Counted from the stretch's first letter, positions 16,329 through 25,140 are shown. The stretch: 25,877 nucleotides of DNA from Gammaproteobacteria bacterium (GCA_029880105.1 JAOUPA010000008.1:1-25877), one strand, 5' to 3'. Program-made: numbers and translations. Notes: generated by a model not told the origin, from the letters alone.

Positions 16329-18710
16329 ATGTTGAAAAGAACTTATGGAATAAAAAGGACAATTGGCAGACTGGTTTTGTGTCTAGGCTTGGTTATCTCT
16401 ACGCAGGCTGGAGCTGGGGCATTAAGTGGATCGGCCTATGTCGCGGATACTCGGCATTATTCCTCGGGCCCAGGTAATTTGTACCAGATCGATTTGGATA
16501 CGGGTGCGCTCACGACTGTTGCAGGTATCAACCAGCGCATGCACGGCATGACTTTTGATGATACCGGTACAATACTTTATGGTATCACTAATGGCTGGAA
16601 TGGAAGCTGGTGTGGTGGAACGATCGTTTCTATCGATACGGTAACTGGCGTCTTAACCAGTCACACACCCGGCTCTTATTGTCGTACTAATGGCATTGCA
16701 TACCACCAGGGCTTTCTCTATACCATTGACCAGCAAAACAGGATTTACAAGATAGACCCAACTACCTGGTCATCTTCATACGTGATGAATGGCCCCTCTC
16801 GGAGAGGTATGGCGTCTGATGGCACCACGCTCTATATTACGAATTGCTGTAGCCTTTATACAGTAAATTTGGGCTCAAACACCCTGACAAATCTGGGCAG
16901 TTTTAATGGTGCAGCTTATAACACTATCAAAGACATGGCTTATAACCCTAAGACAGGGAGGCTCAACGCCATTGATCGTTCTGGTAGGGTATTTGACCTT
17001 GACCCTGCCACCCGTACGCTTACCCTTATTGCTGACCTGAATAACAACATCCAGTCTATAGCTATCATGGCCTTCGAGGACGTTGATGGTGATGGCATGA
17101 ATGACTATTGGGAGCAGAGGTTTGGTTTAAATGTCGGCATCGACGATTCCCAGGCTGATCTGGATAACGATGGTCTGGTCAATATCGATGAGTATAATGC
17201 TCGAACTAACCCTACCAAACCGGATACCGATGGTGATGGCCTGACTGATAAACAAGAGGTCTCTGTCTACGGCACCAGTCCGCTGCTTGTAGATACCGAT
17301 GGTGATACCATATCGGACGGTGACGAGGTTGCTGCCGGTACCGATCCACTGGTTGATAATGACCTGTTTGCAACTGTTCCTGGCCTGTTTTTTGACCAGT
17401 TCCCGGACACTGTTGTTGATGGTAATGGTAATGTCCACATGGTCTGGTTCGATGACTACACAACCATTATGTATACCATGCTCGACGCCAATGGCAATAT
17501 CCTGATCGATGCTACCGATATCAGTGGTCCTTCCGGTGGCGGACAGCCATCGATTGCCGTGACCTCGGATAATCATATCTACGTTGTCTATAATGATGAT
17601 AATAACTGGGGTACTGTTGAAGTTGGCTTTATTCATCTCAATCCGGGTGCTGTGCCGCACAATGGCGCTGCAGCTAATCCAGCACTTCTGGTTGCAGATG
17701 GCCCTGCACTGGTATCGACTGATGATTTCGAACAGTCATCACACCCCCGACTGGTGGTTGACCGCAATGACAAGGCGCACGTGGTCTGGCAGGATGACCT
17801 TGCAGGGGCAATAAGTCAGGAAACAGTGCGTTACGCGAAGGTTGACCGTAATGGCAGTATTCTGGTAGCCGACCGTGAAGTTATCCCCTGCCAGGATCAG
17901 TACCGTTGTGCTGAGCCTGATATTGCACTAGATAAAGGTGGCAATGTACATATTGTTGCGGCGACTGATCCTTCTAATCATTACAATAGATCGGAGATCT
18001 ACTATGTCATGATAGACGCAGATACTGGTAATACGCTGATTGATAAAACCAAGCTGACTGATGCCTTATCAAGAGGTATGCGTGCCCGTTATGCGACGAT
18101 CAGCAAGGCGGCGAATGACCAGCTCAATATTGTCTGGATGGAAGCGCTGGTGAATAATAATGGTAGTACCGCGACCCTCAGTATGATGCGAATTGATCCA
18201 TCTCTGGCTGCTCAAGATGGCACAGCCAGTGACGTGGCCACATTGAAGGTGATGGAGGCAGTATTCCAGACTGCAAAAAACTCACGTCATCCGCATGCCC
18301 GTACCGATGCCAATGGCAATATCCATATTACATATCAGGACGGCACCAATACACCGGGTAATATCACCGATGCCAATTACATGGTCGTCGATGCCAATGG
18401 TGATGTGGTGCTGGATCGTCCTATCGCAACGCCTAATGCGGACTGGTGGACTATCGTCAAGGTGAGTGATGGAGCCAAACATATTGCAGTGGCTACGGCA
18501 GCAGATGGTATTAAGATATACAAAACGCGTCCGACCCCCGGTGTCTCAGGTTCGGGTGGTAGCTCGCTGATCGAGCAGGCTATGGCTGCGGGTAGCAACA
18601 TCTTCGGTAACGGTGGTGGTGAAGCCTCCTCTGGCTCGTTGGATACCACCAGTATAATGCTGATGGCGAGTGGCCTGTTTGTGCTAAGACGCAGAAAAAG
18701 GTTTCACTAA
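16329..18710 (+). CDS. Exported beta-propeller / calcium-repeat protein with C-terminal sorting-like tail
   Basis: A 793-residue secreted protein. I start it at the ATG at 16329, which has AAGAGG six bases upstream; the in-frame TTG at 16323 abuts that site and is rejected. A basic N-terminus and hydrophobic stretch (GRLVLCLGLVISTQAGAGA) form a signal peptide. Residues ~35-245 are repeated YxIDxxTG blades of an NHL-like propeller. Residues ~250-340 carry Asp-rich calcium loops (DVDGDGMNDYWE, DLDNDGLVNIDE, DTDGDGLTDKQE, DTDGDTISDGDE), like thrombospondin type 3 repeats. From ~345 six blade-like repeats (GNVHMVWFDD, KAHVVWQDD, GNIHITYQDG) suggest a second propeller. The tail is Gly/Ser-rich, then one hydrophobic helix (SIMLMASGLFVL) and RRRKRFH, as in CTERM-type sorting signals. 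It is probably surface-anchored or released; ligand unknown. A terminator follows. Confidence 0.78.
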   Translation: MLKRTYGIKRTIGRLVLCLGLVISTQAGAGALSGSAYVADTRHYSSGPGNLYQIDLDTGALTTVAGINQRMHGMTFDDTGTILYGITNGWNGSWCGGTIVSIDTVTGVLTSHTPGSYCRTNGIAYHQGFLYTIDQQNRIYKIDPTTWSSSYVMNGPSRRGMASDGTTLYITNCCSLYTVNLGSNTLTNLGSFNGAAYNTIKDMAYNPKTGRLNAIDRSGRVFDLDPATRTLTLIADLNNNIQSIAIMAFEDVDGDGMNDYWEQRFGLNVGIDDSQADLDNDGLVNIDEYNARTNPTKPDTDGDGLTDKQEVSVYGTSPLLVDTDGDTISDGDEVAAGTDPLVDNDLFATVPGLFFDQFPDTVVDGNGNVHMVWFDDYTTIMYTMLDANGNILIDATDISGPSGGGQPSIAVTSDNHIYVVYNDDNNWGTVEVGFIHLNPGAVPHNGAAANPALLVADGPALVSTDDFEQSSHPRLVVDRNDKAHVVWQDDLAGAISQETVRYAKVDRNGSILVADREVIPCQDQYRCAEPDIALDKGGNVHIVAATDPSNHYNRSEIYYVMIDADTGNTLIDKTKLTDALSRGMRARYATISKAANDQLNIVWMEALVNNNGSTATLSMMRIDPSLAAQDGTASDVATLKVMEAVFQTAKNSRHPHARTDANGNIHITYQDGTNTPGNITDANYMVVDANGDVVLDRPIATPNADWWTIVKVSDGAKHIAVATAADGIKIYKTRPTPGVSGSGGSSLIEQAMAAGSNIFGNGGGEASSGSLDTTSIMLMASGLFVLRRRKRFH

Positions 18711-18736
18711 ATAAGATTATCCAGGTAATACGATGG

Positions 18737-18761
18737 ACGCGGCCTACGGGCCGCGTTTTTC
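18737..18761 (+). terminator. Rho-independent terminator after the propeller-protein gene
   Basis: Arms ACGCGGCC (18737-18744) and GGCCGCGT (18749-18756), loop TACG, then TTTT. The stem is perfect and GC-rich. Confidence 0.9.
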
Positions 18762-18779
18762 GTCTAGCAGGATCCAGGA

Positions 18780-19316
18780 TTGCAGACATTGAACGCAATA
18801 AAAATGGTTATCGTTGTTGTTTTGTTATGGCCGCTCTTTTACCAGAATCTTTACGCGGCTGATCCAGTCGTAGAATTTGATCAGCAAAAAAAGAATCTGA
18901 CGATACAGGTTGAAGGTGTCTCAATGCAGTACCTGCTGGGCATGATTAGCAGAAAAACCGGCTATGAGGTTTTAACTACAGACGGTTTTGATCTCGAAAG
19001 AAAGATTAGCGTTGATATGAACGGGCCGATACATCAATTATTGCCCCGCATATTACAGGATATGAGTGTCGTGGTTGTTGATGGCGGTAAAGAAGGCCTC
19101 TCAATGATCTCGATTCTTCCGCAGGGTGATGATCAAAGCGCTTATTTGAGCAGTGGCAAGGCGGTCAGGTCAGTGGTTATTGAGGCATCTGATAACCCGG
19201 AAAAAATTGAGAAGAATGAGCGTCGGCGTGATATAGGGCGTGAGGCCTGGAAACTAAAAAAAGAAAAAGAACGAGAGATTAGAAAGCAACGACGAATAGA
19301 AAGCAACGGCGAATAG
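18780..19316 (+). CDS. Exported protein with an STN-like domain and a basic charged tail
   Basis: A 178-residue protein. The TTG start at 18780 is preferred over the ATG eight codons later because AGGA lies 7 nt upstream and the longer form keeps Lys8 ahead of the hydrophobic core of the signal peptide (MVIVVVLLWPLFYQNLYA, cleavage about residue 26). Residues ~33-115 resemble the STN domain found at the N-termini of secretins and TonB-dependent transducers: a short strand (NLTIQVEGVSMQYLLGMISR), TGYEV, RKISVDMNGPIHQLLPRILQ and VVVVDGG. No secretin or receptor body follows; instead the C-terminus (~140-178) is a highly charged Lys/Arg/Glu helix. No TonB-dependent receptor or secretin is nearby, so the partner is unknown. 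It sits 22 nt upstream of the next small exported protein and is probably co-transcribed. Confidence 0.65.
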   Translation: MQTLNAIKMVIVVVLLWPLFYQNLYAADPVVEFDQQKKNLTIQVEGVSMQYLLGMISRKTGYEVLTTDGFDLERKISVDMNGPIHQLLPRILQDMSVVVVDGGKEGLSMISILPQGDDQSAYLSSGKAVRSVVIEASDNPEKIEKNERRRDIGREAWKLKKEKEREIRKQRRIESNGE

Positions 19317-19338
19317 TTGGCAAAGTGGGGATTGACAG

Positions 19339-20055
19339 ATGTATTTTAAATTACAAGTTGGCCTGATTTTATTGGCGCTGAATATTTATACTGCCAATGT
19401 GTATTCGGCGACAGATGATCTGCCTGTAAAGCAGGGAGAGACGAGTGCACCAGAAAATAATGAAATTGTATCAGTAAGCCAGGATGCCAAAAAGAAAAAA
19501 ATTGGTGGAATTTGTAAACAACAGTTTGAATTAACTGTTGTTGAGGATGGTCAAATTTTAGGGACTGTCCCATACAGAAGATTTTTACGTGCAGGATTGA
19601 GTTTTGAAGGTGATTTAGCCTCCTTTGAAGCACAAGAGGCTAAAAATAATAATGAGGCTAAACAAAAGGCTGGACAGGGAAATGGACAGGGAAATGGACA
19701 GGGAAATGGACAGGGAAATGGACAGGGAAATGGACAGGGAAATGGACAGGGAAATGGACAGGGAAATGGACAGGGAAATGGCGGAAATAAGAGTAAAGCG
19801 GGCAAGGGAGGGGTGCCGACAGATGCGAAAGATCTTTTGTCCGCATTTCCAAAAGCTAAAACAATTACAGTGTACAGCTGCCTCGGAGAATCAAAAACAC
19901 TAAAACGTGATGAACTGGCAGTAGTACCGGGTTGCTATATGTTGGGGCTAAATAAAAAAGGAATGATGAAACTGAACAAGTGTGAAAAGGGTGACGTGAA
20001 AAAATCCAGCACTTTGATTAAAGGTATTGATCGTATTGAATGCACGACTAAATAA
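19339..20055 (+). CDS. Exported protein with nine GQGN repeats and conserved-looking cysteines
   Basis: A 238-residue protein of unknown function. A signal peptide (MYFKLQVGLILLALNIYTANVYSA) is clear. The mature part has two folded-looking pieces: residues ~50-95 (ICKQQFELTVVEDGQILGTV, PYRRFLRAG) and ~155-238 (AKTITVYSCLGESKTLKRDE, GCYMLGLNKKGMMKLNKCEK, IKGIDRIECTT). Between them lies a perfect 9 x 12-bp tandem repeat encoding GQGN units and a basic GGNKSKAGKGG stretch. Five cysteines are in the mature protein, suggesting disulphides in the periplasm or outside. The Gly/Gln/Asn linker is probably flexible. The gene follows the STN-domain gene by 22 nt and precedes rlmE by 33 nt on the same strand, so rlmE may be read from the same transcript. 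No family was recognised. Confidence 0.6.
   Translation: MYFKLQVGLILLALNIYTANVYSATDDLPVKQGETSAPENNEIVSVSQDAKKKKIGGICKQQFELTVVEDGQILGTVPYRRFLRAGLSFEGDLASFEAQEAKNNNEAKQKAGQGNGQGNGQGNGQGNGQGNGQGNGQGNGQGNGQGNGGNKSKAGKGGVPTDAKDLLSAFPKAKTITVYSCLGESKTLKRDELAVVPGCYMLGLNKKGMMKLNKCEKGDVKKSSTLIKGIDRIECTTK
19672..19779 (+). repeat. Nine perfect tandem copies of a 12-bp unit (GGACAGGGAAAT)
   Basis: In-frame minisatellite of 108 bases encoding (GQGN)9 inside the 19339 gene. All nine copies are identical at nucleotide level, which suggests recent expansion or ongoing slippage. Confidence 0.97.
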
Positions 20056-20088
20056 GGTTTTATTAAAATTATGTAAATTGTTTCGAAT

Positions 20089-20709
20089 ATGAGCCGTAGT
20101 AAAAGCAGCAAAAAGTGGTTAAAAGAGCATTTCGAAGACGAATTTGTCCAGCGTTCGCAGAAGGATGGATATCGCTCGCGTGCGATTTATAAACTGATCG
20201 AAATTCAGGAAAAGGATCGCCTGATCAAGCCCGGTATGACCGTGATAGACCTTGGTGCTGCTCCCGGCGGCTGGTCCGAATATGCAGCCAAGTTGCTGGG
20301 AAAAAAAGGTCGGATGATCGCACTCGATATTTTGCCAATGGAACCAATTCCCGATGTGCATATCATAGAAGGGGACTTCAGGGAAAATGAAGTGCTGGAG
20401 ATACTGCTGGAAGCGATAGGTAAAGATAAGGCTGACCTTGTTTTTTCCGATATGGCCCCCAATATAAGCGGCATGGAAGTCGTTGATATTCCCCGGTCAT
20501 ATTATCTGGCTGAATTGACGCTGGATCTGGCGCAGCGGGTGTTGAAGCCGGGAGGCGGCATGCTGGTTAAACTGTTTCAGGGTGAGGGATTTGATGATTA
20601 CCTTAAGGCACTCAGGGAAAATTTTTCCCGCGTGGTAATTCGCAAGCCCAGGGCTTCCCGTGCCAGGAGCAGGGAAATTTATGCGCTGGCAACGGGTTTT
20701 AAACTGTAG
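20089..20709 (+). CDS. rlmE: 23S rRNA (uridine-2552-2'-O)-methyltransferase RlmE (FtsJ/RrmJ)
   Basis: SAM-dependent methyltransferase that modifies U2552 in the A loop of 23S rRNA late in 50S assembly. The 206-residue length is typical (E. coli 209). The SAM-binding motif is VIDLGAAPGGWSEYA; the catalytic tetrad is intact as K35, D121, K161 and E196, each three residues earlier than in E. coli (K38, D124, K164, E199). Family signatures include SDMAPNISG and the C-terminal KPRASRARSREIYALA. There is no good ribosome-binding site before the ATG. It is followed by ftsH after 48 nt, the standard rlmE-ftsH pair. Its usual divergent neighbour yhbY is 16 kb to the left. Confidence 0.97.
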   Translation: MSRSKSSKKWLKEHFEDEFVQRSQKDGYRSRAIYKLIEIQEKDRLIKPGMTVIDLGAAPGGWSEYAAKLLGKKGRMIALDILPMEPIPDVHIIEGDFRENEVLEILLEAIGKDKADLVFSDMAPNISGMEVVDIPRSYYLAELTLDLAQRVLKPGGGMLVKLFQGEGFDDYLKALRENFSRVVIRKPRASRARSREIYALATGFKL

Positions 20710-20757
20710 TAATGTTAACAGAAGCTAATATAGTCAAATAATTTTCGGAGTTTTAGA

Positions 20758-22683
20758 TTGAACGATCTCGCCAAGAATCTGGTTTTGTGGGCTGTTATTG
20801 CAGTGGTTTTACTCTCTGTATTCAGCAATTTCAGCAAACCAACAAGCCCACCGCAGGTGATTCCTTATTCAACCTTCATTGATATGGTGAAGCAGGATAA
20901 GGTCGCCCAGGCAACCATCAATGGCCGAGATATCAAAGGTAAGCTTGATAGTGGTGCCCCGTTCAGCACCTATAGTCCCGAGACGAATAATACGGCGATG
21001 GTCGGTGACCTGCTTGATCACAAGGTTGAAATCGTGGCAACGCCACCCGAAGGCCAGTCCATCTGGGTACAGATACTGATTTCATGGTTCCCATTCCTGT
21101 TATTGATTGGTGTCTGGGTGTTCTTTATGCGCCAGATGCAGGGTGGCAGCGGTGGTCGTGGTGCTATGTCGTTTGGCAAGAGCAAGGCACGTATGCTCGG
21201 TGAAGACCAGATCAAGGTGACTTTTGATGATGTCGCTGGTGCTGAAGAGGCCAAGGAAGAGGTGGCTGAACTGGTTGAATTTCTGAAGGATCCCGGTAAG
21301 TTCCAGAAACTGGGTGGCAAGATCCCCAGTGGTGTATTGATGGTCGGTTCCCCAGGTACAGGTAAAACCCTGCTGGCGAGAGCGATTGCCGGTGAAGCCA
21401 AGGTACCTTTCTTCACAATATCGGGTTCTGATTTTGTTGAAATGTTTGTTGGTGTTGGTGCATCACGTGTGCGTGATATGTTCGAGACTGCCAAGAAGCA
21501 TGCGCCCTGTATTATTTTTATCGATGAGATCGATGCGGTCGGCCGTCACCGTGGTGCTGGTCTGGGTGGTGGTCACGATGAGCGCGAGCAGACACTAAAC
21601 CAGTTACTGGTCGAGATGGATGGTTTTGAAGGCAATGAGGGCGTGATCGTCATCGCGGCGACAAACCGCCCTGACGTGCTCGACCCCGCTTTGTTACGCC
21701 CCGGTCGATTTGACCGACAGGTAGTGGTGCCGTTACCCGATATTCGTGGCCGCGAGCAGATTCTGAAAGTACATATCCGTAAAGTACCTCAGGCGAAGGA
21801 TGTAGACCCTTCGATTATCGCCCGTGGTACACCCGGTTTTTCTGGCGCCGATCTGGCTAACCTGGTGAACGAAGCGGCCCTGTTTGCTGCGCGTGAAAAC
21901 AGCAAGGAAGTGGATATGTCCCACTTTGAGCGTGCCAAGGACAAGATTTTGATGGGTGCCGAGCGTCGCTCCATGGTGATGTCCGAGGATGAGAAGCGAA
22001 ATACTGCCTATCATGAAGCAGGCCATGCGATTGTTGGTCGCCTGGTGCCTGAACATGATCCCGTATATAAAGTGAGCATTATCCCGCGTGGTCGCGCACT
22101 GGGCGTTACCATGTTCCTGCCAGAGGCGGATACATATAGCCAGAGCAAGAAAAAACTGGAAAGCATGATCTCAAGCTTATTTGGTGGCCGTATTGCCGAA
22201 GAACTGATTTTAGGCGTTGATAATGTGACCACGGGTGCCTCTAACGATATTGAGCGCGCCACCGATATTGCCCGTAATATGGTAACCAAGTGGGGCCTGT
22301 CTGAGCGCCTGGGGCCGTTGTCGTACACTGAGGATGAGGGCGAGGTCTTTTTGGGAAGATCAGTTACCCAGCACAAAAATATGGGCGATGATACCGCTCG
22401 TATTATCGATGAAGAGATTCGTGCTTTTATTGACCGTAACTATGAACGTGCGGAAACGATCCTGAAGGAAAATATGAATATCTTGCATATGATGGCAGAT
22501 GCACTTATGAAGTACGAAACTATTGATTCAGTGCAGATCGATGCCCTGATGGAGGGCAAAGAGCCGCCGCCACCTCAGGACTGGACAGGGGATAGTGATA
22601 AACCAGCAGGACCAGGTGGTGTTACATCGGATATAGACAAGAAGTCTAAAGGTTCCATTGGTAACCCAGCGAGTCAGCACTGA
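20758..22683 (+). CDS. ftsH: ATP-dependent zinc metalloprotease FtsH
   Basis: Membrane-anchored AAA+ protease that degrades misassembled membrane proteins and regulators such as LpxC. It has 641 residues from a TTG start, supported by GGAG nine bases upstream and by the fit of MNDLAKNLVLWAVIAVVLLS to other FtsH N-termini. Two membrane helices lie at ~8-25 and ~105-125 around a periplasmic domain. Walker A is GSPGTGKT (197-204), where most FtsH proteins have GPPGTGKT; Walker B is CIIFIDEIDA; the second region of homology is RPDVLDPALLRPGRFDR. The zinc site is HEAGH (419-423) with a third ligand in the DNVTTGASNDIERAT area. The Pro-rich tail is normal. A terminator follows before folP. Confidence 0.98.
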   Translation: MNDLAKNLVLWAVIAVVLLSVFSNFSKPTSPPQVIPYSTFIDMVKQDKVAQATINGRDIKGKLDSGAPFSTYSPETNNTAMVGDLLDHKVEIVATPPEGQSIWVQILISWFPFLLLIGVWVFFMRQMQGGSGGRGAMSFGKSKARMLGEDQIKVTFDDVAGAEEAKEEVAELVEFLKDPGKFQKLGGKIPSGVLMVGSPGTGKTLLARAIAGEAKVPFFTISGSDFVEMFVGVGASRVRDMFETAKKHAPCIIFIDEIDAVGRHRGAGLGGGHDEREQTLNQLLVEMDGFEGNEGVIVIAATNRPDVLDPALLRPGRFDRQVVVPLPDIRGREQILKVHIRKVPQAKDVDPSIIARGTPGFSGADLANLVNEAALFAARENSKEVDMSHFERAKDKILMGAERRSMVMSEDEKRNTAYHEAGHAIVGRLVPEHDPVYKVSIIPRGRALGVTMFLPEADTYSQSKKKLESMISSLFGGRIAEELILGVDNVTTGASNDIERATDIARNMVTKWGLSERLGPLSYTEDEGEVFLGRSVTQHKNMGDDTARIIDEEIRAFIDRNYERAETILKENMNILHMMADALMKYETIDSVQIDALMEGKEPPPPQDWTGDSDKPAGPGGVTSDIDKKSKGSIGNPASQH

Positions 22684-22717
22684 TCGTTTATAACATTTCG
22701 ATACAAACTTGGTATGA

Positions 22718-22746
22718 TTGAGGGGGCTTTAGCCCCCTTAATTTTT
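22718..22746 (+). terminator. Rho-independent terminator after ftsH
   Basis: Arms GGGGGC (22722-22727) and GCCCCC (22732-22737), extended by A-T and wobble pairs to about 10-11 bp, loop about TTTA, followed by TTAATTTTT. Confidence 0.88.
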
Positions 22747-22796
22747 CTGCGATTATTTGTTTAGATTAATTTTCATTTAACCTCCCAGGTAATAGC

Positions 22797-23633
22797 GTGA
22801 CAACAATTGCATCACAGGTACTAAAACAACATCTAACAGGCACTATGCCGGTTATTATGGGCATACTGAATGTCACGCCTGATTCATTTTCCGATGGTGG
22901 TGAGTATGATTGTATCGATATGGGTGTTCAGCGGGCCCTCGAAATGCAGGCTGAGGGTGCGTCAATCATCGATATTGGTGGTGAATCGACAAGGCCAGGT
23001 GCGCTGCCGGTTAATACAGAGCAGGAAATTGAGCGCGTCGTGCCCGTGATCGAAGCGATTCGGCAGCAGAGTGATATTCCCATTTCCATTGATACCAGTA
23101 AGCCGGAAGTAATGCGCGCTGCAGTGCTGGCCGGTGCCAATCTTGTCAATGATGTTAATGCGCTCAGGGCCGAAGGTGCGGTTGCATGCTGTGTTGAACT
23201 GGGTGTGCCGGTTTGTTTAATGCATATGCAGGGTGAGCCGCGTACCATGCAGCAGAATCCTGAATATGTTGATGTCGTTAGTGATGTGCGTGATTTTCTG
23301 ATTCAGCGGGCGCAGACCTGTATGGATGCGGGGATTGCACAGAGCCAGATACTGCTTGATCCCGGTTTTGGTTTTGGTAAAACACTGGCGCATAATCTGC
23401 AATTAGTGGCGCGACTGGATGAACTTTGTCGGTTAGACTTCCCGGTACTCATTGGCCTGTCTCGCAAGAGTATGTTTGGGGCGATTCTTGATCGCCCAGT
23501 TGATGATCGGCTCATCGGTAGTGTGGTTGCTGCGGTGGTTGCTTATGGTAAAGGGGCAAGATGGTTTCGTGTGCATGATGTTGCAGAGACCAGTGACGCG
23601 CTCAGGGTCTGTGTAGCGATAGATCAGGCATAA
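22797..23633 (+). CDS. folP: Dihydropteroate synthase
   Basis: Condenses 4-aminobenzoate with hydroxymethyl-dihydropterin pyrophosphate in folate synthesis; the sulfonamide target. It has 278 residues in a TIM barrel, starting at GTG with AGG seven bases upstream. All the family signatures are present: MGILNVTPDSFSDGG (~20-34), DIGGESTRPGA, ISIDTSKPEV, NDVNAL, LMHMQGEPRTMQ, DPGFGFGKTLAHN, GLSRKSMFG and the C-terminal RVHDV. Position between ftsH and glmM is the conserved gammaproteobacterial order. The ftsH terminator lies upstream, so it may also have its own promoter; none was clearly seen in the 50 nt between. Confidence 0.97.
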   Translation: MTTIASQVLKQHLTGTMPVIMGILNVTPDSFSDGGEYDCIDMGVQRALEMQAEGASIIDIGGESTRPGALPVNTEQEIERVVPVIEAIRQQSDIPISIDTSKPEVMRAAVLAGANLVNDVNALRAEGAVACCVELGVPVCLMHMQGEPRTMQQNPEYVDVVSDVRDFLIQRAQTCMDAGIAQSQILLDPGFGFGKTLAHNLQLVARLDELCRLDFPVLIGLSRKSMFGAILDRPVDDRLIGSVVAAVVAYGKGARWFRVHDVAETSDALRVCVAIDQA

Positions 23634-23668
23634 ACAGGTTGAACAGATTTTGGAATTAGTGAGTTTTT

Positions 23669-25000
23669 ATGGCAAAAAAATATTTTGGAACTGATGGTAT
23701 TCGAGGCAAGGTTGGTGAAGGTTTGATGACACCTGATCAGGTGCTCAAGCTAGGCTGGGCTGTAGGAAAGGCACTGGCAAATCATGGGCATAAACTGGTG
23801 GTGATTGGCAAGGATACCCGCATTTCTGGTTATATGTTTGAATCTGCCCTGGAGGCCGGGTTGTCGGCAGCGGGCGTGGATGTACGCTTGCTGGGTCCAA
23901 TGCCAACACCTGGTATCGCCTATTTGACCAGGACAATGCACGCTTCGGCCGGTGTCGTTATCAGTGCATCACATAATCCCTATTACGATAATGGTCTGAA
24001 ATTCTTTTCTTCAGAAGGAAGCAAGCTGCCGGATGACCTGGAATACCTGATTGAAGAGATGTTTGAAGCGCCGATGACCATAGTGGAATCCTATGAGCTG
24101 GGAAAGGCACGTCGTATTGATGATGCCCAGGGTCGCTATGTCGAAGCCTGTAAAGCGACTATCCCGTTATCCACAAATTTTAAAGGGATGAATATCGTAC
24201 TCGACTGTGCCCACGGCGCGACCTATAACATTGCGCCGAAGGTACTGACCGAACTGGGTGCCCACATTGTTGTTGAAGGCGCTGAGCCAGATGGTATCAA
24301 TATCAATGCCTACCGGGGTTCAACGCATCCGGAACATTTGCAGCACGTGGTGCGACATCAGGGGGCAGATCTGGGTATTGCCTTCGACGGTGATGGAGAT
24401 CGTGTGCTCATGGTGGATTCAGAAGGTGAAATTATTGATGGAGATGAGATTCTCTATATCATTGCCAAAGCAAGGCTGCATGCGGGTAACGACATTAAGG
24501 GTGTAGTTGGCACCCTGATGAGTAATATGGGGCTGGAGCTGGCCATCAGGGAGATGGGGCTGGAGTTTGAGCGTGCCAAAGTGGGTGATCGCTATGTGCT
24601 TGAGCTCCTTAAGGAGAAGGACTGGAAGCTGGGAGGTGAGTCTTCCGGACATATTATCTGCCTTGACCGTACCACCACCGGTGACGGTATTGTTTCTGCG
24701 TTACAGGTACTGGCTTATCTGGCAGAGACCGGCAAAACACTACAGGAAGCCAAAGCTGGCATGAAGAAAATGCCGATGCATATAATTAATGTACCACTGA
24801 ATGGCTGTAGTGCTCCGCTTGAATCTGATCAGGTAAAAGTCGCAGTTCAGAAGGCCAAGCAACAGCTTAACGGCCGTGGCCGCGTGCTGCTCAGGCCTTC
24901 CGGTACTGAGCCGCTGATCAGGGTGATGGTGGAAGGTGAAGAAGAGGGTATGGTTCTCAGTTTGACGCAGAGTATTGCCGATGCAGTGGCTGCAGCCTGA
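23669..25000 (+). CDS. glmM: Phosphoglucosamine mutase
   Basis: Interconverts glucosamine-6-phosphate and glucosamine-1-phosphate on the route to UDP-GlcNAc for peptidoglycan and LPS. The 443-residue length is normal (E. coli 445). The start MAKKYFGTDGIRGKVGEG is the family N-terminus. The phosphorylated catalytic serine is S101 in ISASHNPYYDNGLKFF; the metal loop is DGDGDR (~240-245); sugar-binding GGESSGHI and phosphate-binding RPSGTEPLIRVM are intact. It lies 35 nt after folP and is probably co-transcribed with it. No strong ribosome-binding site precedes the ATG. Confidence 0.98.
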   Translation: MAKKYFGTDGIRGKVGEGLMTPDQVLKLGWAVGKALANHGHKLVVIGKDTRISGYMFESALEAGLSAAGVDVRLLGPMPTPGIAYLTRTMHASAGVVISASHNPYYDNGLKFFSSEGSKLPDDLEYLIEEMFEAPMTIVESYELGKARRIDDAQGRYVEACKATIPLSTNFKGMNIVLDCAHGATYNIAPKVLTELGAHIVVEGAEPDGININAYRGSTHPEHLQHVVRHQGADLGIAFDGDGDRVLMVDSEGEIIDGDEILYIIAKARLHAGNDIKGVVGTLMSNMGLELAIREMGLEFERAKVGDRYVLELLKEKDWKLGGESSGHIICLDRTTTGDGIVSALQVLAYLAETGKTLQEAKAGMKKMPMHIINVPLNGCSAPLESDQVKVAVQKAKQQLNGRGRVLLRPSGTEPLIRVMVEGEEEGMVLSLTQSIADAVAAA

Positions 25001-25092
25001 TTTATCACCTATTTCGCCTGATCATGCCCTGTTTGTGCACTCTCGGAGTTGATATATCCTGCGATTAAGTCCCTGTCATTATTGATTTCTTG

Positions 25093-25118
25093 GGTGCCGA
25101 CAGGTATCCTTTGGCACC
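25093..25118 (+). promoter_or_regulatory. Hairpin in the glmM-tpiA gap
   Basis: GGTGCC (25093-25098) pairs with GGCACC (25113-25118) across a 14-nt loop, ending 12 nt before the tpiA ribosome-binding site. Only three Ts follow, so it is a weak terminator at best; a leader structure is the alternative. Confidence 0.35.
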
Positions 25119-25140
25119 TTTGAATACAGTGGAGAAAGTA

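Noticed and set aside
19672..19779. Tandem 12-bp repeats as a CRISPR or attachment array
   Set aside because: There are no spacers, the unit is a multiple of three, and it is in frame within a gene with a signal peptide. Repetitive translations in other frames are shadows.
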